A DNA stretch of 64,000 nucleotides, from the NCBI RefSeq assembly GCF_016862315.1, contig NZ_BOMS01000049.1:94735-158734 (forward strand), written 5' to 3'. How positions within the stretch are numbered: position 1 is the stretch's first letter; every line of letters begins with the position of its first letter. A program made the translations under genes and the position numbers. Of the stretch, positions 16,909 through 24,881 are shown piece by piece. Below the pieces are notes generated by a model. It was not told where the DNA came from, did not search any database, and saw nothing but the letters and a program-made list of their open reading frames with translations. This stretch comes from Actinoplanes palleronii. GTDB taxonomy: Bacteria > Actinomycetota > Actinomycetes > Mycobacteriales > Micromonosporaceae.

Positions 16909-17373
16909 TCAGGCGTCGGGCCGGGCCACGTCGCCCTGCCAGGTGCCGGTGGCGGCGCCGCGGCTCTCGATGAAGTCCTTGAACCGCTTCGTGTCCGCCT
17001 TCACCTGGTGGCTGTCGACGCCGACGGCGCTGCCGACCTTCTCGATGAAGCCCTCCGGCTCCCAGTCGAGCTGGACGGTCACCCGGGTCTCGCTGTCGGC
17101 GAGCCGATGGAAGGTGACCACGCCGGCGTGCTTCGTGTCACCGCCGGTGCTCTTCCAGGCCACCCGCTCGTCCGGGTGCTGCTCGGTGATCTCCGCGTCG
17201 AACTCGCGGGTCTGCCCGGCGATCTTGGTCACCCAGTGGGTGTGGGTGCTGTCGATCTGGGTGATCGACTCGACGCCGTCCATGAACTGCGGGAAGTCCT
17301 CGAACTGCGTCCACTGGCTGTAGGCCGTGCCGATCGGCACGTTCACGTCCACGGACTCGGTCACGGTAGTCAC
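16909..17373 (-). CDS. SRPBCC (cyclase/dehydrase-like) protein
   Basis: A 154-aa START-like fold protein: MTTVTESVDVNVPIGTAYSQ, WTQFEDFPQFMDGVESI, then RVAWKSTGGDTKHAGVVTFH, the usual order for this ligand-binding family. It starts at GTG 17373 with AAGGAG six bases upstream. It may bind a lipid or polyketide-like ligand, but many such proteins are stress-associated and this one is not in a biosynthetic context. Confidence 0.88.
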   Translation of the reverse strand: MTTVTESVDVNVPIGTAYSQWTQFEDFPQFMDGVESITQIDSTHTHWVTKIAGQTREFDAEITEQHPDERVAWKSTGGDTKHAGVVTFHRLADSETRVTVQLDWEPEGFIEKVGSAVGVDSHQVKADTKRFKDFIESRGAATGTWQGDVARPDA

Positions 17374-17385
17374 GACATTCTCCTT

Positions 17386-17461
17386 AGAAGAGGTTGCTCA
17401 TCAACTACCCGGGAGCGAGGCGGCAAACCTCTTCTGCGTCGATTTCTGCGTCGATTTCTGC
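17386..17461. repeat. Inverted repeat and 12-bp tandem repeat upstream of SRPBCC
   Basis: AGAAGAGGTTGC (17386-17397) faces GCAAACCTCTTCT (17423-17435) and would form a long-range stem in the leader of the SRPBCC transcript. Overlapping its right arm, the 12-mer TCTGCGTCGATT is repeated at 17433 and 17445, with a partial third copy. The 180-nt gap to the aldo/keto reductase contains nothing else that I can support. Confidence 0.5.
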
Positions 17462-17554
17462 CGGACCGGCTCATCGCCACCACCGGGGCGCGGCGCGGGA
17501 TTCGTTCCCTGGGGCACAAACGTGCGCCCGCCAGGCCGCCACCTGCCGCCAGGT

Positions 17555-18547
17555 TCAGAAGTACGTCGGCTCGCGCGGCGTGTACGGGCCTTCCAGCGAG
17601 GCGACCTCGTCGTCGGTCAGTGTCAGGTCGAGCGCGGCGACAGCGTCGGTGAGGTGCTTCTCCTTCGTCGCACCGATGAGCGGCGCGTTCACGACCGGGT
17701 TCTTCAGCACCCAGGCCATCGCCACGGTTGCCATGCTGACGCCGCGTGCGGTGGCGATGCGCTCGACGGCGTCCACGATCGCCTTGTCGGAGTCGAGGAA
17801 CAACGGCCGGCCGAACTGGTCCTGCCCGGGGGTCGACTGCGCCCGGGTGCTGCTCCTGTCACCCCAGGGCCGGGCGACGATGCCGCCGGCGAGCGGGCTC
17901 CACGGGATGCTGCCGACGCCGGAGTCGGCGAGCAGGCCGAACATCTCCCGCTCCTCCTCGCGCTGGACCAGGTTGTACTGGTCCTGCATCGAGACGAACG
18001 TTGTCCAGCCGTGACGCTCGGCGGCGTGCTGCAGCTTCGCGAACTGCCATGCCCACATGGACGACGCACCGAGGTAGCGGACCTTGCCGGCCTTGACGAC
18101 GTCGTGCAGCGCCGCCATCGTCTCCTCCACCGGGGTTTCCGGGTCGAAGCGGTGGATCTGCATCAGGTCGACGTAGTCGGTGCCGAGCCGGGTGAGCGAG
18201 GCGTCGACCTGCTCGAGGATCGCCTTGCGGCTGAGGCCGCCACCGCCGGGGCCCTGGTGCATCGGCCAGTAGATCTTGGTCGCCAGGACCGTCTGCTCCC
18301 GGGTGGTGTACTTGCGCATGGCACGGCCGACGATCTCCTCGGAACTGCCCATCCCGTAGACGTTCGCGGTGTCCCAGAAGGTGATCCCGAGCTCCACGGC
18401 CTGCTGGAACAGCGGTCCGGCCGCGTCGTCGTCCAGCGACCAGTCCTGCATCGGGTTCTTGTCGCCGAAGCTCATGCAACCCAGGGCGAGGCGGCTGACC
18501 TTGAGGCCGGACGTGCCGAGCCGGGTGTACTCCATCGTGTGTGGCAT
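17555..18547 (-). CDS. Aldo/keto reductase
   Basis: NADPH-dependent oxidoreductase of 330 aa with the (beta/alpha)8 AKR pattern: LGTSGLKVSRLALGCMSFG at residues 8-26, the catalytic region FWDTANVYGMGSSEEIVG, YVDLMQIHRFDP and the cofactor region RGVSMATVAMAWVLKNP. Reduces aldehydes or ketones; specific substrate unknown. It is divergent from the MmyB-type regulator at 18672, repeating the regulator-oxidoreductase pairing seen at the left edge. Confidence 0.92.
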   Translation of the reverse strand: MPHTMEYTRLGTSGLKVSRLALGCMSFGDKNPMQDWSLDDDAAGPLFQQAVELGITFWDTANVYGMGSSEEIVGRAMRKYTTREQTVLATKIYWPMHQGPGGGGLSRKAILEQVDASLTRLGTDYVDLMQIHRFDPETPVEETMAALHDVVKAGKVRYLGASSMWAWQFAKLQHAAERHGWTTFVSMQDQYNLVQREEEREMFGLLADSGVGSIPWSPLAGGIVARPWGDRSSTRAQSTPGQDQFGRPLFLDSDKAIVDAVERIATARGVSMATVAMAWVLKNPVVNAPLIGATKEKHLTDAVAALDLTLTDDEVASLEGPYTPREPTYF

Positions 18548-18671
18548 GACGCCACGCTAAGCGCATATCGGACGTGGCTGAGAGTCACTGGCATTCGCCC
18601 CCAGCCCAGGAATCCGGGGGTGAACAGCAGGTGCTCCCACTATCCGCACCGGCTCGGTTAGCGTCGCCCGT

Positions 18672-19538
18672 ATGGCTACCCAGAAGGACGTACAGCAGTT
18701 CCTGACTGCCCTGCGTGCCCGCGTCACACCGGAGAAGGCCGGGCTGACGGTCTTCGGCGGAGAACGCCGCGTCCCGGGCCTGCGCCGTGAGGAAGTCGCC
18801 CAGCTCGCCGGCGTCAGCACCGCGTACTACACCCGGATGGAACGCGGCGACCTCGGCGGCGTCTCCGACAGCGTGCTGTTCGCCCTGGTCCGGGCGCTGC
18901 AGCTGGACGAGGCGGAATCGGCGCACCTGTTCGACCTGGCCCGGGCCGCCACCGGGCCACGGCGCGAGACCCGGACCAAGCCCGAAGCCCGCGTCTCACC
19001 CCTGATCGCCCAGCTGCTCGACACCATGCGCGACGTGCCCGCGCTGGCGATGAACCGGGTCACCACGGTCGTCGGCTCGAACGCCCTCGGGCGCGCCCTG
19101 TTCCCGCACCTGTTCCCCGCCGACGCCGCGCCGGTCAACAGCGCCCGCTCGATGTTCCTCGACGAGCGCGCGAAGGACTTCTACCCGGACTGGGAGACCA
19201 GCGCCCGCGAAGGCGTGTCAGCCCTGCGCCTGCTGGCCGGCCAGGACCCCACCGACCGGGCACTGATGGCACTCGTCGGGGAGCTCGCCACCCGCAGCGC
19301 CGACTTCCGTACCTGGTGGGGCGGGCACACCGTGCGTACCCACACCACCGGCACGAAACGGATCAACCATCCGGTGGTCGGTGAGATCACCCTCGCCTAC
19401 GGGACGCTGGTCGTCCCGTCCAGCAGCATCGTCATCGCCACCTACCTGGCCGAGCCGGGATCGGCCTCCGCGGACGCCCTCGACCTGCTCCGCAGCTGGG
19501 CCGCCCCGCCCCTCGGCGCCGCGGCGCAGAGCCGGTGA
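18672..19538 (+). CDS. XRE-family regulator with MmyB-like domain
   Basis: A 288-aa regulator. HTH domain with RRVPGLRREEVAQLAGVS and YYTRMERGDLGGVSDSV (residues about 35-75), then the MmyB-like ligand domain with a conserved MFLDERAKDFYPDWE stretch. It is divergent from the aldo/keto reductase and is its likely regulator. Its 3' end runs close to the decayed DsbA-like gene on the opposite strand. Confidence 0.9.
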   Translation: MATQKDVQQFLTALRARVTPEKAGLTVFGGERRVPGLRREEVAQLAGVSTAYYTRMERGDLGGVSDSVLFALVRALQLDEAESAHLFDLARAATGPRRETRTKPEARVSPLIAQLLDTMRDVPALAMNRVTTVVGSNALGRALFPHLFPADAAPVNSARSMFLDERAKDFYPDWETSAREGVSALRLLAGQDPTDRALMALVGELATRSADFRTWWGGHTVRTHTTGTKRINHPVVGEITLAYGTLVVPSSSIVIATYLAEPGSASADALDLLRSWAAPPLGAAAQSR

Positions 19539-19559
19539 CCGCCAGGACCACGATGTCGC

Positions 19560-19990
19560 GGCGGGTCCGGCGGCTCGAAGTGCACGATCGGCGTGCCGAC
19601 GTCCCGGCCGGTCAGCGACAACGCCTCGTCCGACTCCGCCTGGACCTCCGCGTCCCGGGACGTGTCGTCGAGGAACGCGGCGAGCGAGGTCGGCAGCCCG
19701 GCCTCGGCGAGCGCGGCGGCGGCCAGCTCGGGAGTGCCCGGCCAGCCGAGCTCCCGGCCCGCGTCGGGGCCGGCCTCCATGATGCGGGCGCCGAACGCGG
19801 CGTAGAGCGGTCCGATCGCCTCCCGGCCGTGCTTCTCGCGCGCCACCGAGGCGACCCGCAGCAGCCGCAGGCCCGCGGTGTGCTGGGCCTCGTACTCCGG
19901 CGGGAAGTGGCTGGCGTAGTCGAGGTGCGAGTTGATCAGGCGCAGCGAGATGAACCGCCAGTCGACGAGCACTGCCCGGCTCAGCGCGGG
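19560..19990 (-). pseudogene. Truncated Rv2466c-like DsbA-family oxidoreductase
   Basis: The minus strand reads VDWRFISLRLIN, then REKHGREAIGPLYAAFGARI, LAAAALAEAGLPTSLAAFLD and GRDVGTPIVHFEPPDP. In order this matches the middle of mycothiol-dependent Rv2466c-type nitroreductase/DsbA-fold proteins (recalled from the mycobacterial family). The N-terminal thioredoxin strand with the Cys-Pro-Trp active site is absent, there is no start codon, and the reading frame after VHFEPPDP loses similarity. A remnant cut at both ends, sandwiched between the regulator gene and the biosynthetic cluster. Confidence 0.7.
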
Positions 19991-19991
19991 T

Positions 19992-20016
19992 CCGCACCGC
20001 CAGGATGGCGGTGCGG
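19992..20016 (-). terminator. Strong hairpin downstream of the PaaK-like gene
   Basis: CCGCACCGCCA (19992-20002) and its exact complement (20006-20016) form an 11-bp stem with a 3-nt loop, 70 nt beyond the PaaK-like stop. It would end transcription at the left border of the cluster. Confidence 0.6.
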
Positions 20017-20086
20017 GTGAGCGGTGACCGGACCCGCCGGGTGGTCGGCCGGGCGGGCCCTCGGCGTTCCCCTCGGTAGCCGGTGG

Positions 20087-21475
20087 TCAGGGCTCGTCCG
20101 GCGCCGGTCGCTGGGTGTAGCGGTGCTTCACGCCGGGTGGGAAGAACTCCGGGTCGCCGCACGGGCGCAGCAGGATCTGGGGTGACTGGTAGGCCGCCGG
20201 CACGTAGTGGGCGAACTCGCTGTTGAGCCGCAGCAGCTCGGTGCGGATCGAGGCGGCGACGGACGCGGCCAGGTCCGCGGTGGCCGGCTCGCCGGGTGCC
20301 AGCTCGACGACGACCGACAGGTGCCGGTCGCGGTCGGCGTCCTCGGCGGTGCGCAGCACGAACTTGCCGGTGACGTGCGGGGCCACGTGCGGGCGTTCCA
20401 GGCCGACGGTCACGTTCTCCGGGTAGATGTTCGCGCCGAAGTAGGAGACGGTGAACAGCGACCGGCCGAAGACGTAGACAAACGGCAGGTCCGGCCCGCT
20501 GCCCGGGTCGAACCCGTGCTCACGGCAGAAATCGATCATCCGGTCGTGCTCGATCACGCCGCCCTCGTCGGCGATGTGGTAGCGCAGCAGCGGCGCCGCG
20601 CCGTCGCTGGAGAACACGAGGGTGCCGTCGACGGTCTCGAAGAACCGGGTGGCCGGGTCGTACTGCACCAGGGTCGGCAGGCGCGCGTCGCCGAACAGCC
20701 GGGTCGCCGCGTCCGGCCGGTCGGCGAGGAACCGGCGGATCCGGATGCTCAGCGGGGTCTCGTTGCCGAGCACGCCGGCGTCCGCCGTGCCGTAGAGCGA
20801 GGCCGAGCTCGCCGCCGGATCCGCCGCCCCGGTCCGGGCCGCGATCAGATCCCGCCATTGCTCGCTGAAGACCTCACCGGCCAGGACCACCTTCATCTGG
20901 TACGACGGCCAGTGCGTGCCCCGGGCCGCCCCGACGTCGATCACGTTCTTGACGAACGGCGGGTAGCCGAGCAGGACCACCTGGTCGAAGTAGGACCCCA
21001 GCTCGCCGACCACCCGCAGGATCTCGTCGACGTCGTTGCCGGGCGTGGCCACCGTGATCGGGTAGCCGTCCGCGGCCAGGTGACGGCAGGCCGCGGTGGT
21101 GTACATGCCACCGACCCAGTTGCCGAGCGCGAAGCAGACCACGGCGAGCGTGGACTTCTCGGCCGCCTGGAACGCCCCGGCGAAGACCTGCTCGAAGCGG
21201 GCGGTGACCGCGGCCTCGTCGCGGACCGACCGGGGCCAGACGGTGGGCCGGCCGGAGGACCCGGACGAGACCGCGACGATGTCACTTCCGGTCAGGGTGC
21301 CGCCGAGACAGCGTGACGGCAGGTCGTACGTGTTGATGTAGGCGGCCTTGGTCATCAGCGGGATCTGCGCCGGCGTGACCACCTGATCCGGGTCCACCCG
21401 CTGGCCGGCCAGGAACTCGGCGTACGCCGGAACGCTCTTCGCCATCCGCTGGAACAGTGCCATGCGGTCGACCAT
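20087..21475 (-). CDS. PaaK-like AMP-forming ligase
   Basis: An adenylate-forming enzyme of the phenylacetate-CoA ligase group, 462 aa. The phosphate loop is SSGSSGRPTVWPR (near residues 91-103), the aromatic-rich A5-like motif is LYGTADAG and the hinge region PLLRYHIADEGG. The C-terminal domain includes FGANIYPENV, the PaaK C-terminal theme. ATG 21475 is preferred over GTG 21481 since GAGGAG lies 7 nt upstream of it. Such enzymes activate an aromatic or short acid as an acyl-AMP and hand it to CoA, a carrier or an amine. It would prepare the building block for the peripheral group made by the divergent operon. No carrier protein is visible nearby. Confidence 0.85.
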   Translation of the reverse strand: MVDRMALFQRMAKSVPAYAEFLAGQRVDPDQVVTPAQIPLMTKAAYINTYDLPSRCLGGTLTGSDIVAVSSGSSGRPTVWPRSVRDEAAVTARFEQVFAGAFQAAEKSTLAVVCFALGNWVGGMYTTAACRHLAADGYPITVATPGNDVDEILRVVGELGSYFDQVVLLGYPPFVKNVIDVGAARGTHWPSYQMKVVLAGEVFSEQWRDLIAARTGAADPAASSASLYGTADAGVLGNETPLSIRIRRFLADRPDAATRLFGDARLPTLVQYDPATRFFETVDGTLVFSSDGAAPLLRYHIADEGGVIEHDRMIDFCREHGFDPGSGPDLPFVYVFGRSLFTVSYFGANIYPENVTVGLERPHVAPHVTGKFVLRTAEDADRDRHLSVVVELAPGEPATADLAASVAASIRTELLRLNSEFAHYVPAAYQSPQILLRPCGDPEFFPPGVKHRYTQRPAPDEP

Positions 21476-21515
21476 GCCCACACTCCTCGGCGCCGAAGGG
21501 GTCTCCCTGTCAAAC

Positions 21516-21544
21516 GATAGGGGGTCCGGGTGGCGGATAGGGGG
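21516..21544. promoter_or_regulatory. Paired GATAGGGGG direct repeats (cluster promoter box)
   Basis: GATAGGGGG occurs at 21516-21524 and again at 21536-21544, 20 bp apart, in the 219-nt gap between the divergent PaaK-like and PhyH-like genes. Similar pairs occur at 29987-30019 and 41421-41448. A likely binding site for one regulator; nothing else recognisable lies in the gap apart from the AAGGAGG site of the PhyH gene. Confidence 0.6.
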
Positions 21545-21694
21545 AGCGCACCCTGGGAGATGCCTGCGTCGCGGACAGAGGACAAGCTTGCCTTAGTAGA
21601 ACGCACCGGGCGCCGCTTTCCCGCCACACCGGACGGCTGAGCGATACGCACAAACAATGGCCCATCGTGAATTGACGATGAAGGAGGCTGCGAC

Positions 21695-22549
21695 ATGGAA
21701 CGAACCACCAGAATGGCGCCGGGAATTCTCGATCCGGTGATGCTGGAGCAGTATCGCCAGGACGGTTTCCTGCTCATGCCGCCGGGTTTCCTGCCGGCCG
21801 AGACCCTCGCCGAGATCATCGGCGCCGTCCCGGGGCTGCTGGAGGTGGACAGCCCGGCCCGGGTGATGGAGCGCGACGGTGTCACGCCGCGGTCCGTCTA
21901 CGGCATCCACCAGCAGGACGGCGTCTTCGCCGACCTGATGCGGCACCCGGCACTGCTCGGCGCGGTGCAGCAGATCCTGCACAACGACGTCTACGTCCAC
22001 CAGTCCAAAGTCAACATCAAGGCGGCGTTCGCCGGTGACCAGTGGGACTGGCACCAGGACTACATCTACTGGCTGCAGGACGACGGAATCACCCGCCCCG
22101 ACCTGGTCAACGTCGCGATCTTCCTGGACGACGTGAACGAGTTCAACGGGCCGCTGACGTTCATCCCCGGCTCGCACCGCGACGGCGTGCTGACCGCCAC
22201 CGGCCGCGACGGCATGCCGCTGGGTTACGAGGACGCGCCGCAGTGGGTGGCCACGCTCACCGCCGACGAGAAGTTCCAGGTCAGCGACGACGTGATCACG
22301 AGCATGGCGCAGCGCAACGGCATGGTCAGCCCGAAGGGGCCGACCGGCTGCGTACTGTTCTTCGATCCGAATCTGCTGCACGCCTCGACCCGGAACATGT
22401 CGCCGGGCCGGCGCGCCATGGTCATTCTGGTCTACAACGCCGTCGACAACGTCCCGCACGACGTGACCGATCCGCGGCCGCAATTCCTGGCCGAACCGGA
22501 TCCCCGTGCGCTGACCCCGTTGACCCCGAATGTCACCACTCGCCGATAA
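21695..22549 (+). CDS. Phytanoyl-CoA dioxygenase (PhyH) family oxygenase
   Basis: Fe(II)/2-oxoglutarate-dependent oxygenase of 284 aa. The iron site is His120-x-Asp122 in DWHQDYIYW, with the distal His229 in LLHAST and a nearby Arg for 2-oxoglutarate. The sequence NGPLTFIPGSHRDGVL is close to ectoine or amino-acid hydroxylases. It likely hydroxylates a free or tethered precursor of the peripheral group. AAGGAGG precedes ATG 21695. First gene of a five-gene plus-strand operon of oxidative enzymes. Confidence 0.9.
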   Translation: MERTTRMAPGILDPVMLEQYRQDGFLLMPPGFLPAETLAEIIGAVPGLLEVDSPARVMERDGVTPRSVYGIHQQDGVFADLMRHPALLGAVQQILHNDVYVHQSKVNIKAAFAGDQWDWHQDYIYWLQDDGITRPDLVNVAIFLDDVNEFNGPLTFIPGSHRDGVLTATGRDGMPLGYEDAPQWVATLTADEKFQVSDDVITSMAQRNGMVSPKGPTGCVLFFDPNLLHASTRNMSPGRRAMVILVYNAVDNVPHDVTDPRPQFLAEPDPRALTPLTPNVTTRR

Positions 22550-22596
22550 CCACTGAAACAACAATTACCCCGCACCATCATCAAGGAGACATTGAC

Positions 22597-23550
22597 ATGG
22601 CGACGACCACCGTAATCACCGACGAGAACCTCGCGACGGCCTTCCCTGCCGACCTCGCGGCCGTCCCGGCGGAGGGGAACGCCCTCGAGGCGGTGCGCCA
22701 GGACCTGTTCCGCACGCTGCACGCGCACTACGCCGCCTACCTGTCGGCGCCGGAGGACTTCACCCAGATCCCCCGGCTCAACACCGATCCGGCGATCGCC
22801 CGTCTGGAACAGACCTGGCTCGGCTGGGAGGACGCTCAGGTCGACCTCGATCGCCTGCCGCGCACCGCCGAGGAGTTCCCGGACTGGTTCCGCGCGCTGA
22901 GCGCCAACCACGTCCAGCCGGAGTTCTGCCGCTATCTCGCCGAGGACGCCACGATCGCCGAGCTGGCGCTGTTCTTCCTGGCCGAGGAGCTCGTCGACAG
23001 CCGTTTCGACGACCTGGTGGCGCTGGCGCAGCTGGGCTCGTCCGGCGCCATGAAGCTGGTGATCGGCGAGAACTACTGGGACGAGATGGGCCAGGGCTCG
23101 CTCGACCGGATGCACACCGTGCTGTTCGAGCACTCCGCGCGGTACATGCGCGAGCGGCTGGCCGAGCACGGCTACGACGCCGACGAGGTGATCTGCGCCG
23201 AGATCTTCGAGAACGCCAGCCTCACCCTGATGTACGGCATCCACCGGCACCTGATCCCCCGCTCGGTCGGCGCGCTCGGCCTGATGGAGCACAGCGCCCC
23301 GCCGCGGTTCACCGCGATGGTGGCCGGCTGTACCCGGCTCGGCGTGCCGGAAGACGTGATCACCTACCAGCGGATCCACGTGCACGTCGACGAGGACCAC
23401 GGCGCGGAGTGGCTGGACAACGTCCTCACCCCGCTGGTCGAGACGTCGCCGGCCCTGTTGCGCGAGATCTGCCTGGGCATCCTGACCCGGGAGCGGGTCG
23501 CCAACGCGTACTACCAGCGCGTGTGGCAGCAGATGAAGGCGCTGCGCTAG
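22597..23550 (+). CDS. Heme-oxygenase-like diiron oxidase/oxygenase (HDO)
   Basis: A 317-aa all-helical protein of the iron-containing redox group (PF14518-like; relatives as I recall include SznF, UndA and BesC). Candidate metal ligands show the spacing known for HDOs: Glu163 and His173 (E-x9-H, in WDEMGQGSLDRMH) and His261-x3-Asp265-x2-His268 (in HVHVDEDHG); a Glu near 130-131 (FFLAEE) would complete the set. HDOs perform N-oxygenation, decarboxylative desaturation or C-C cleavage of amino acids or fatty acids. CAAGGAG precedes ATG 22597; the stop is 2 nt before the next gene. Reaction here unknown but likely on the precursor also handled by the PhyH enzyme. Confidence 0.88.
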   Translation: MATTTVITDENLATAFPADLAAVPAEGNALEAVRQDLFRTLHAHYAAYLSAPEDFTQIPRLNTDPAIARLEQTWLGWEDAQVDLDRLPRTAEEFPDWFRALSANHVQPEFCRYLAEDATIAELALFFLAEELVDSRFDDLVALAQLGSSGAMKLVIGENYWDEMGQGSLDRMHTVLFEHSARYMRERLAEHGYDADEVICAEIFENASLTLMYGIHRHLIPRSVGALGLMEHSAPPRFTAMVAGCTRLGVPEDVITYQRIHVHVDEDHGAEWLDNVLTPLVETSPALLREICLGILTRERVANAYYQRVWQQMKALR

Positions 23551-23552
23551 TC

Positions 23553-24125
23553 ATGGAGCCGGCCGCTTTCTACCACGGTGGCAGCCGGCGCCTGCAGGAG
23601 GCGTTCGGCACCCGGGAGCTCGCCGGGCACCTGGCCCGCAAGTATGTGACCGACGCGCTCGAGGACGACCACGTGCGCTGGATCAGCGGCGCCGATGCGG
23701 TGTTCGTCGCGACGGTCAGCCCCGACGGGCAGCCTGATTGTTCGTACAAAGGAGGGTTGCCGGGTTTTGTGCGGGTGGTCGACCAGCGGACGCTGGAGAT
23801 ACCCAGCTACGACGGCAACGGGATGTATCGGACCTTGGGCAATGCCGCGGCCTCGGGCCGGGTGGGGTTGCTGTTCCTCTTCCCCGAGCTGCCCGCGAAG
23901 TTGCGGGTGAACGGCACCAGCGCGGTCAGCCGCGACGCCGGCGGCCACCAGGGCGCCGAGGCGGTGCTGCGGATCCGGGTCGAGCAGGTCTTCGAGAACT
24001 GCCCCCGCTACCTGCACGACCCGGCGACCGGCACGCACTCCGCGCACTGCCCGCGCCCGGAGTACACGCCCCCGGCGCCCGCCTGGAAGCAGAAACCCGA
24101 ATACGACACGTTGTTGCCACGCTGA
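23553..24125 (+). CDS. PNPOx-fold flavoprotein
   Basis: A 190-aa split-barrel protein of the pyridoxamine-phosphate-oxidase-like family: VFVATVSPDGQPDCSYKGG, VRVVDQRTLEIPSYDGNGMY, then VGLLFLFPE. Members bind FMN, F420 or heme. Its start lies only 2 nt after the HDO stop, so the two are translationally linked and may work as a pair, for example with the PNPOx protein providing a reductant. The C-terminus (NCPRYLHDPATG) carries Cys and His that might bind a cofactor. Role inferred only. Confidence 0.85.
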   Translation: MEPAAFYHGGSRRLQEAFGTRELAGHLARKYVTDALEDDHVRWISGADAVFVATVSPDGQPDCSYKGGLPGFVRVVDQRTLEIPSYDGNGMYRTLGNAAASGRVGLLFLFPELPAKLRVNGTSAVSRDAGGHQGAEAVLRIRVEQVFENCPRYLHDPATGTHSAHCPRPEYTPPAPAWKQKPEYDTLLPR

Positions 24126-24134
24126 GGAGGACCC

Positions 24135-24794
24135 ATGAGCCACATCGTCGACCTGTCGCACCTCATCGAGGCGGGCATGGTCACCTACCCGGGGCTGCCC
24201 GGACCGGTGATCAGCGATCACCTGTCCCGCGCCGCGTCCCGGGACCGCTATCCGGTGGGCACCGAGTTCCAGATCGGCGCCGTCACCCTGATCGCCAACA
24301 CCGGCACCTACCTGGACACCCCGTTCCACAGGTATCCGGAGGGCGTCGACCTGTCCGGAATCGATCTGGACCGGCTCGCCGACGTCCCCGGCGTGGTGAT
24401 CGACGCGACCGGTGCCGGGCGCGCGGTCGGCCCGGAGCTGTTCGACGGCATCGACGTTACCGGGCGGGCGGTGCTGATCCACACCGGGTGGGACCGGCAC
24501 TGGCGCACCACCGAGTACGGCGCAGCCGAGCATCCGTTCGTGACCGCCGCCTTGGTGGACTGGTTGATCGGGCAGCGTCCGGCGCTGGTCGGCATCGACT
24601 CGGTGAACATCGACGACATGGCCGACATGACCCGGCCGGCGCACACCGGCCTGCTCGGCGCCGGCATCCCGGTGGTGGAGCACCTGCACAACCTGCACGA
24701 GCTGCTGAACCGGGACTTCCGGTTCCACGCGGCGCCGGTGCCGATCGCCGGGATGGGCAGCTTCCCGATCCGGGCCTACGCGGTCACCCGATAG
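24135..24794 (+). CDS. Cyclase/kynurenine-formamidase-like hydrolase
   Basis: A 219-aa metal-dependent hydrolase of the cyclase family, which includes kynurenine formamidase and isatin hydrolase. The region normally HxGTHxDxPxH reads NTGTYLDTPFHRYPEG here: the first two histidines are Asn and Tyr, while Asp and the last His remain. A downstream HTGWDRHW and a GIDSVNIDDM are typical. The altered site may mean a different metal arrangement or a shift of chemistry. GAGGAGG precedes ATG 24135. Fourth gene of the operon. Confidence 0.85.
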   Translation: MSHIVDLSHLIEAGMVTYPGLPGPVISDHLSRAASRDRYPVGTEFQIGAVTLIANTGTYLDTPFHRYPEGVDLSGIDLDRLADVPGVVIDATGAGRAVGPELFDGIDVTGRAVLIHTGWDRHWRTTEYGAAEHPFVTAALVDWLIGQRPALVGIDSVNIDDMADMTRPAHTGLLGAGIPVVEHLHNLHELLNRDFRFHAAPVPIAGMGSFPIRAYAVTR

Positions 24795-24797
24795 CCC

Positions 24798-24844
24798 GGC
24801 GACGGCGGCGGACCGCCCCTCCCCCGGCGGCCGCCGCCGTCGCC
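24798..24844 (+). terminator. GC-rich stem-loop between cyclase and TauD genes
   Basis: GGCGACGGCGGCGG (24798-24811) is perfectly complementary to 24831-24844. The 14-bp stem lies directly after the cyclase stop and 38 nt before the TauD-like gene on the same strand, so it may partly terminate or stabilise the upstream mRNA. Confidence 0.6.
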
Positions 24845-24881
24845 GCACCCATCCATCCCTCCGCAGACAAGGGGCACCGCA

